This document shows, in pieces, positions 58,750 through 64,000 of a stretch of 64,000 bases of DNA. Both the position numbers and the translations under genes were made by a program. The number at the start of each line of letters is the position of its first letter. Positions within the stretch are counted from its first letter, which is position 1. Source of the stretch: UBA10438 sp044238605. GTDB lineage: Bacteria > Bacteroidota > Ignavibacteria > Kapaibacteriales > Kapaibacteriaceae. The notes under the pieces were generated by a model. The model was not told where the DNA came from and made no database searches. It saw only the letters and a list, made by a program, of their open reading frames with translations. Where the stretch lies: positions 186,001 through 250,000 of the forward strand of contig JBIICY010000003.1 of assembly GCA_044238605.1 (NCBI GenBank), in the 5' to 3' direction.

Positions 58750-60759
58750 GTGAACAACTTCCCGTCAGCAGCGCGTTGTATTGCATTTCTGGCCGTTATA
58801 TGCGGTCTCTGGGCGATCAATGTCTCAGCCCAAATGCCGTCTGCCAAGAACAAGATTTCCTTTTCCCCGATCACTGCCGTTTCAGGCAGGGCTGGAGACA
58901 CTGTTGAGATTGTTGTGCAGGCCAAGATCGCAAAGCATTGGCATAGCTATGGACTTACCCCGGCTGTTGGGCCCGATGGTCTTGGACCCGAGGCAACAGT
59001 GATATCCGTAGGACCAAAGTCAATCGTAAAGTTGGCTGGGAAGCCGCGGTTTACCAAAGGGGCGCATACAGCCTTTGATAAGACGTGGGAAACAAACGTA
59101 GAAGAGCTCTCTGGACTTATCGAAGCGCGCGTTCCCGTAAGGCTGTCGCCAACGCTGCAAAAGGGCGACCACAAGGCGACGGTGAACTTCCTGATGCAGC
59201 TTTGCGACACATCTGCATGCCTGCCCTCGGAAGATATGTCGCAGAATGTAGTAATCACGATTACCGAGGTTGCTCGTCAGGGGGCTGCCGATGCAGATAC
59301 TGCCGAGACAGAAGTTGTCGCTGGCACCAAGACCAGTGGGGAGTCAGCAACGACTCAAACCCCAATGGACACGCAGCAGGAGATCGAAGTCGAGAAGAGC
59401 AAGGGGCTTCTGAGCTTCTTCCTGTATGCGATGGGTATCGGTTTTCTGGCCCTGCTTACGCCGTGTGTCTTTCCAATGATTCCGATCACAGTGTCGTTTT
59501 TTACCAAGCGGCATGAGAAGACCAAAGGGTCTGGGCTTCGCGATAGCGTGCTTTTTGGTGTGGGTATCATTTCCACGTTCACTGCAGTTGGAATTATCGC
59601 CTCGGCGATTTTCGGTGGAACAGCCGTGCAAGACCTTGCGGCCAATCCGTGGTTGAATCTTGGTATCGGGCTTCTGTTCCTCACTCTGGCATTCAATCTC
59701 TTTGGCTCGTTTGAGATTCAGATCCCTGTCTCGATCATGAATGCCCTGAATAAGAAGTCTCAGGGCGATGGTGTGTTTTCAGTGCTCCTTATGGGGCTCA
59801 CGTTCTCTCTAACGTCATTTACATGCACAGTTCCATTTGTTGGAACACTGCTGCTGAGCGCATCTGGCGGAGACTATCTATATCCGGCCATCGGCACACT
59901 CGGATTTGCGACGGCGTTTGCAATTCCATTTGTCGTGCTTTCAATGTTCCCGTCACTACTGGTTCGCCTGCCACGAGCCGGAGGATGGATGAACAACCTG
60001 AAGGTTGTGATGGGGTTCCTCGAGATAGCAGCTGCCATAAAGTTCTTTTCAACGGCGGAGTTCATTTTTGGACTCGGCCTGCTGCCTCGCGAAGTGTTTC
60101 TGGCCGTATGGGCCGGTGTGTGTTTCCTGATTATGCTGTATGTGCTTGGTACATTCCAGCTTACGCTTGATACTCCGGTAGAACGTATCGGCGGTCTTCG
60201 TGCGTTGTTCGCCGTGGTCTTTGCAACACTTGGTTTGTGGTTTGCCGCCGGCATGCTTGGTAAGCCCCTTGCCGCCGACCTCGAAGCGCTGCTTCCGCCA
60301 GAGAATTATCACGAGCTCCTGGCTCAGATGAATGGAGAGACCGCCGCGATGCCCGCGGCCAAACCAGGTCAAGAAAGACCCCAAGATGCTCATGGCGGTC
60401 TTGTGTGGTTGAACAATCTTGAGGAAGCTAAAAAGGTAGCTGCCCGGGAAGGTAAGCCGATCTTCATTGACTTTACGGGCTTTGCCTGTGTGAATTGCCG
60501 GCTCATGGAAAAGGATGTGTTCCCAAGGCCCGAGGTAATCGAGCAGTTCAAAAAGTTCGTTCTCGTGCAGTTGTATACGGACAGAAAGACAGAGCCGTAC
60601 ATCACGAACCAGAACATTCTCAAAACATACGGTACGGTAGCGAACCCGCTCTATGTGATGCTCAAATCTGATGGTTCATATATCGCACAGACCGGTTTTC
60701 AGACGCAGTTTAGATCAAATCCAGGTCTGTTCGTAGCATTCCTGCAACAGGCATTGTAA
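58750..60759 (+). CDS. DsbD-like protein-disulfide reductase (thiol:disulfide interchange) with thioredoxin domain
   Basis: 669 residues from GTG 58750. Carries electrons from cytoplasmic thioredoxin to the periplasm. Order: signal peptide (about 1-27), N-terminal DsbD-alpha-like domain with CDTSACLPSE, eight or so membrane helices beginning at about residue 220 with the redox Cys in LTPCVFPMIPITVSFF and a second in SFTCTVPFVGTLLL, and a C-terminal thioredoxin-like domain with CVNC in FTGFACVNCRLMEKDVF. Gene order divergent from glyS. The downstream GNAT gene follows by four bases. Confidence 0.92.
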   Translation: MNNFPSAARCIAFLAVICGLWAINVSAQMPSAKNKISFSPITAVSGRAGDTVEIVVQAKIAKHWHSYGLTPAVGPDGLGPEATVISVGPKSIVKLAGKPRFTKGAHTAFDKTWETNVEELSGLIEARVPVRLSPTLQKGDHKATVNFLMQLCDTSACLPSEDMSQNVVITITEVARQGAADADTAETEVVAGTKTSGESATTQTPMDTQQEIEVEKSKGLLSFFLYAMGIGFLALLTPCVFPMIPITVSFFTKRHEKTKGSGLRDSVLFGVGIISTFTAVGIIASAIFGGTAVQDLAANPWLNLGIGLLFLTLAFNLFGSFEIQIPVSIMNALNKKSQGDGVFSVLLMGLTFSLTSFTCTVPFVGTLLLSASGGDYLYPAIGTLGFATAFAIPFVVLSMFPSLLVRLPRAGGWMNNLKVVMGFLEIAAAIKFFSTAEFIFGLGLLPREVFLAVWAGVCFLIMLYVLGTFQLTLDTPVERIGGLRALFAVVFATLGLWFAAGMLGKPLAADLEALLPPENYHELLAQMNGETAAMPAAKPGQERPQDAHGGLVWLNNLEEAKKVAAREGKPIFIDFTGFACVNCRLMEKDVFPRPEVIEQFKKFVLVQLYTDRKTEPYITNQNILKTYGTVANPLYVMLKSDGSYIAQTGFQTQFRSNPGLFVAFLQQAL

Positions 60760-60763
60760 GCAC

Positions 60764-61219
60764 ATGGCTGCGATCACCCGTGTTAATGCCGACAGGTTTG
60801 AGGAGTTCTTTGGGCTTGTATGTGCGCTCGCAGACTACGAGCATCTCGAGCGGCCGTCGCAGGAGGCAAAACAGCGACTCCTGAAGGATATCGCAGGTGA
60901 TGCTCCAAGGATCGAAGCCTACCTAGTTGACGATGCCAATGGCAGTGCAGTTGGATATGCGATCATTCTCGAGACGTACTCCTCGTTTCTCGCATTGCCA
61001 ACGCTCTATCTCGAGGACATCTTCGTCCTTGAGCAGTTCCGCGGCAAGGGCTTCGGTAAGGCATTGTTCACCTTCATTATGCAACAGGCACACGATCGCG
61101 GTTGCGGGCGCATCGACTGGCAAGTGTTGGATTGGAACACACCCGCGCGGGATTTCTACAACAGGCAGGGGGCTTCCTGCTTGAACGAGTGGCTACTTTA
61201 TCGAATCACGCTGGAGTGA
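60764..61219 (+). CDS. GNAT family N-acetyltransferase
   Basis: 151 residues. GCN5-related acetyltransferase. Acetyl-CoA site: LEDIFVLEQFRGKGFGKALF (R-x-x-G-x-G), then WQVLDWNTPARDFYNRQGA. It resembles the diamine acetyltransferase/phosphinothricin-like cluster by its LADYEHLE start and the YSSFLALPTLYLEDIFV block, but the acceptor is unknown. It ends 14 bases inside panC on the other strand. Confidence 0.9.
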   Translation: MAAITRVNADRFEEFFGLVCALADYEHLERPSQEAKQRLLKDIAGDAPRIEAYLVDDANGSAVGYAIILETYSSFLALPTLYLEDIFVLEQFRGKGFGKALFTFIMQQAHDRGCGRIDWQVLDWNTPARDFYNRQGASCLNEWLLYRITLE

Positions 61220-62096
61220 TCTGCACGAGCATGTTGTCGATAAGTCTCGTGTTGCCAAGCTTTGCAGCGATGCACAACGCTATCTCATTCGGCATCCGTC
61301 CCGACTCCGTGCGAAGCGTCTCTGCATCAACAGCCGCAGCATAATCGATCTGCAGCCGCGGAACAGTTGACAGAGTCTCCCTCATGAGACGCTCTGCCGC
61401 TTCACAGGATACATGGCCAGAGAGTATTGCACTCCTAGCGCTGTCCAGCGCTTTGTAAATGACCACTGCATCGCGCCGATCGTCGGCATTGAGATAGACA
61501 TTTCTCGAGCTCTTTGCCAGACCGTCGGCCTCCCGAATCGTTGGCATAACCGTAACGCGTGTGCTGTGAACTGCTGGATCGGAAGATGTTTGCACAAGTT
61601 GTTTGATTACGAGCGTCTGCTGGAGGTCTTTTTGTCCGAAGAATGCCTCATCGGGAAGCATCGCCTGGAACAGGCGGGCCACAACTGTTGCAACTCCATC
61701 GAAGTGCGTTGGGCGGAATGCCCCCTCCAGCACTTCTGTTACACCACTGAGGTGAATGGTTGACCGAATGCCGTCTGGATACATTTCCTGAACATCAGGT
61801 AGAAACAGGTGTGTTGCTCCAGCCCCCTGCAGAACTGCAAGGTCGCGTTCGAGATCCCGGGGATAGCGCTCGAAATCTTCCGAGGGTCCGAACTGTGTTG
61901 GGTTTACGAAGATCGATGCAACAACGAATCTGTGCTTCTGGGCCGCGGCGCGGATCAGGGAGGCATGGCCTTCATGAAGGTACCCCATCGTTGGCACGCA
62001 GCCAATGGTATCGCCGGCCTCCCGTGCGCGAGCAATGTGGGCATGCATTTCTGCGATGGTGCTGCAGATTATGATCGGTTGATGTTCAGCATTCAT
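61206..62096 (-). CDS. panC: Pantothenate synthetase
   Basis: 296 residues. Joins pantoate and beta-alanine with ATP for coenzyme A. Seen: IGCVPTMGYLHEGHASLIRAA (HxGH), ASIFVNPTQFGPSEDFERYPRDLERD, HLFLPDVQEMYPDG, VLEGAFRPTHFDGVATVVARLF, FFGQKDLQQTLVIKQLV, TIREADGLAKSSRNVYL. Length and motifs normal. Divergent from ilvE; 23 bases between. Confidence 0.96.
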   Translation of the reverse strand: MNAEHQPIIICSTIAEMHAHIARAREAGDTIGCVPTMGYLHEGHASLIRAAAQKHRFVVASIFVNPTQFGPSEDFERYPRDLERDLAVLQGAGATHLFLPDVQEMYPDGIRSTIHLSGVTEVLEGAFRPTHFDGVATVVARLFQAMLPDEAFFGQKDLQQTLVIKQLVQTSSDPAVHSTRVTVMPTIREADGLAKSSRNVYLNADDRRDAVVIYKALDSARSAILSGHVSCEAAERLMRETLSTVPRLQIDYAAAVDAETLRTESGRMPNEIALCIAAKLGNTRLIDNMLVQITPA

Positions 62097-62119
62097 TCGG
62101 CGAAGATATCAACACGGCG

Positions 62120-63217
62120 ATGTTGACTCAACTGAACTCCATAGATTCGCAGATGCGAATTCCTATCGACAGATGCACAAATCCTCGGCTCGATGCCGAA
62201 GCCGTTGCGAATCTTAAGCTTTCGAACGTACCGAGCGACCACGTCTATATCGCTGAGTATGCCCATAATGAGTGGCGGAAAGAGCGCATTGGACCGTATC
62301 GGGCGCTTCAGCTCACACCACTTACGCTAGGCCTTCACTACGCCCAGCAGGTGTTTGAGGGCATGAAGGCCTACATCATGAACGACGGCAGAATTGGAGT
62401 GTTTCGCACTGATCGCCATGCGCAGCGATTTAATGTATCGCTACGCCGTATGGCTATGCCTGAGGTGCCGCCCGAGATGTTCGCCAATGCAATCCATACT
62501 CTTGTAGATCTGGATCGCCAGTGGGTTCCACCTGGACCAGACTCGGCCTACTATATCCGTCCGTTCGTTATCGCTACCGAAGAGCGCATCGGCCTGAAGC
62601 CTTCTGAAGAATTCATGTTCCTTGTAGGGGGCGGTCCATTCCGTCCAGTATACCCCAAGCCCCTTCGCGTGCGGGTAGAACGCACATACACCCGCGCTTC
62701 AAAGGGCGGAACTGGGTATGCCAAGTGCGGTGGCAACTACGCCGCTGCGATGTTGCCGACAATTTTGGCCAATGAAGCCGGTTATGATCAAGTTCTCTGG
62801 ACCGATGCAGAGCATCATGAGCATATCGAAGAATCGGGTACAATGAACGTGATGTTCATCATCAATGATGTGCTCACTACAGCTCCGCTCGGCGATACAA
62901 TCCTTGACGGCGTTACGCGGGATTCGATTTTGACGCTGGCCCGTGAACGTGGAATTGCTGTCGATGAACGTGCCGTATCTGTAACGGAGTTCAAGGATCG
63001 TCTTGCAGACGGATCTCTGACGGAGGCGTTTGGTGTAGGAACAGCAGCATCTGTCTCGCCGATTGCAACGGTGGGTATTGATGGGGTTGACTACGACCTG
63101 GAAATCCACCCAGATGCAACGATGTTCACATTCAAGAAGCAGCTCCTAGACATTCGAACGGGTGCGGTGCCGGACACGCGCAACTGGATGACGATCATCG
63201 ACGGCTACGCTAAGTAA
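62120..63217 (+). CDS. ilvE: Branched-chain amino acid aminotransferase
   Basis: 365 residues. PLP class IV aminotransferase for Leu, Ile and Val. Seen: GLHYAQQVFEGMKAYIMNDGRIGVFR, PGPDSAYYIRPFVIATEERIGLKP, PLP lysine in GYAKCGGNYAAAM (Lys202), LWTDAEHHEHIEESGTMNVMF, LDGVTRDSILTLARERGI, EAFGVGTAASVSPI. The type II (BCAT) length fits. It reads into recG, with 18 bases between. Confidence 0.94.
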   Translation: MLTQLNSIDSQMRIPIDRCTNPRLDAEAVANLKLSNVPSDHVYIAEYAHNEWRKERIGPYRALQLTPLTLGLHYAQQVFEGMKAYIMNDGRIGVFRTDRHAQRFNVSLRRMAMPEVPPEMFANAIHTLVDLDRQWVPPGPDSAYYIRPFVIATEERIGLKPSEEFMFLVGGGPFRPVYPKPLRVRVERTYTRASKGGTGYAKCGGNYAAAMLPTILANEAGYDQVLWTDAEHHEHIEESGTMNVMFIINDVLTTAPLGDTILDGVTRDSILTLARERGIAVDERAVSVTEFKDRLADGSLTEAFGVGTAASVSPIATVGIDGVDYDLEIHPDATMFTFKKQLLDIRTGAVPDTRNWMTIIDGYAK

Positions 63218-63235
63218 CTCTCGAAGCCTTCTGCG

Positions 63236-64000
63236 ATGCTCTCGGAAGGAACACCTACCATACTGCCGCTTCAGTATCTCAAGGGCGTAGGCCCTCGACG
63301 GGCTGAAGCACTTGCCAGCGAGGGTCTGGTGTCGTACCACGACGTTGTGATGTACGTTCCGCGAGCCTATGTAGACCGCCGCACCATGAGCAGTATCGCT
63401 CAGCTGCGCGACCTCCTTCGTGGATCGTCTGAAATCCAGACAGCCGATGCCTCTGCGCAGTTTGCGATGCAAAAGCAAGTTTCTCTTGTTGCTAGGGTTG
63501 CCCGTGCGGAAAAGAAGACAGTTGGCAAGGGGCGAACAATGCTCCAGGTTGATCTTGTAGACGATTCCCGCGCTCTGCTCCAGTTGGTGTTTTGGAATCA
63601 GATTTCATACTACTCCAAATTGCTGCAGCCTGATCATACGTTCGTTGTCCACGGATTGCCACAGTTTGAGGCCCGTTGGAATACGCTGTCCATGCACCAT
63701 CCCGAGCTCGAGCTCGTTGATGAGGAGGAGATCGAGCAGTTCGGAACTGGTGCTATACTGCCGAGATACCGCATCACGCAGGGTATGGCTAACGTTGGCA
63801 TCACGATGCGCCTTATGCGGTCTATCGTTGACCAGTGTCTCGAGAAGGCAACGAGCGAGCTGGTAGACCCTCTTCCGGCGGCACTTGTTGCTGAACGCAG
63901 TCTTATGCCAAAGGCAGAGGCACTGCGGTCGTTGCACCATCCTGAGAACCACGGCATTATCCAGCGTGCTCAGCGTAGGATGAAGTATGAAGAACTGTTT
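63236..64000 (+). CDS. recG: ATP-dependent DNA helicase RecG, N-terminal part (3' end outside window)
   Basis: 255 codons visible, open to the window edge. Starts at ATG 63236 (MLSEGTPTILPLQYLKGVGPRRAEALA). The wedge domain features are seen: PLQYLKGVGPRRAEAL, VVMYVPRAYVDRR, an OB-fold (VSLVARVARAEKK, MLQVDLVDDSRALLQLVFWN, FVVHGLPQF), LPRYRITQGM, and the LHHPEN and AQRRMKYEELF link into the helicase domain. RecG remodels stalled forks and Holliday junctions. The motor motifs lie beyond the window. Confidence 0.92.
   Translation, partial: MLSEGTPTILPLQYLKGVGPRRAEALASEGLVSYHDVVMYVPRAYVDRRTMSSIAQLRDLLRGSSEIQTADASAQFAMQKQVSLVARVARAEKKTVGKGRTMLQVDLVDDSRALLQLVFWNQISYYSKLLQPDHTFVVHGLPQFEARWNTLSMHHPELELVDEEEIEQFGTGAILPRYRITQGMANVGITMRLMRSIVDQCLEKATSELVDPLPAALVAERSLMPKAEALRSLHHPENHGIIQRAQRRMKYEELF

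Noticed and set aside
58644..58925. Extended N-terminus for glycyl-tRNA synthetase
   Set aside because: The added 94 residues overlap the DsbD-like gene start and are not part of the synthetase family.
1..64000. CRISPR arrays, transposases, integrases or prophage genes
   Set aside because: No spaced direct repeats and no mobile-element families were seen; the only tandem repeat is the 21-base unit at 36688-36729.

Overview
The window reads as a chromosomal stretch of a free-living Gram-negative bacterium of the Bacteroidota/FCB superphylum, most likely a Kapabacteria/Ignavibacteria-type lineage. The evidence is four large secreted proteins that end in a type IX secretion (T9SS) sorting domain or a T9SS-like C-terminal domain, a 287-residue primary sigma factor lacking region 1.1, a Mpl-type murein recycling ligase, an HlyD adaptor, outer-membrane-type proteins, and several intergenic copies of the Bacteroidota -7 promoter element TAnnTTTG. 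The lineage is inferred from gene families only; no 16S rRNA gene is present. Coding density is very high. I see no insertion sequence, prophage, CRISPR array, tRNA or rRNA. The only non-coding RNA gene I can support is rnpB.

Layout. 1-6090 (+): 3' part of a nonulosonate/sialic-acid-like cluster (SDR fragment, NeuB-family synthase), a sterol-desaturase-family hydroxylase, a calcineurin-like phosphoesterase, then an ABC exporter (ATPase, unusual half-length permease, HlyD adaptor). 6101-9274 (-): secA, with its terminator inside the end of the adaptor gene. 9355-13960 (+): small unknown protein, cysteine desulfurase, YceI, and a T9SS cargo with a CXXCH motif and Ig domains. 14046-16662 (-): HPPD and glutamate-type dehydrogenase. 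16762-20666 (+): asparaginase, alanine racemase, scpA, scpB, overlapping end to end. 20636-24916 (-): Nif3, zinc-ribbon protein, rnpB, a TolB-like secreted protein, lipA, and an MBL-fold hydrolase. 24994-36666 (+): outer-membrane-like protein, trmO, metH, purN, a 1572-residue surface protein, and kdsD. 36675-37553 (-): RodZ-like HTH membrane protein.

37641-49274 (+): membrane PH-like protein, AtuA/DUF1446 protein, DUF2279 protein, glycosyltransferase 2 (apparent CTG start), purM, recQ, and a subtilase. 49261-50691 (-): mpl. 50757-52100 (+): T9SS BNR-repeat protein. 52118-58643 (-): lipoprotein, alpha/beta hydrolase, trmD, rimM, rpoD, S41 protease, glyS. 58750-61219 (+): DsbD-like reductase and GNAT acetyltransferase. 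61206-62096 (-): panC. 62120-64000 (+): ilvE and the start of recG.

Most genes are housekeeping: protein export, Fe-S and lipoate biosynthesis, chromosome condensation, methionine and purine synthesis, tRNA modification, murein recycling and coenzyme A precursor synthesis. The accessory interest lies in the envelope and secretion genes. The strongest anomaly is the ABC permease: a family-like N-terminus is joined out of frame to the C-terminal half, and the middle of the usual double-length protein is missing. Other points worth attention are mirror-image -7 elements between secA and its divergent neighbour, an operator-like inverted repeat between the RodZ-like gene and a PH-like membrane gene, and a coupled AtuA/DUF2279/glycosyltransferase set. 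I did not find a clearly new defence or mobile system.
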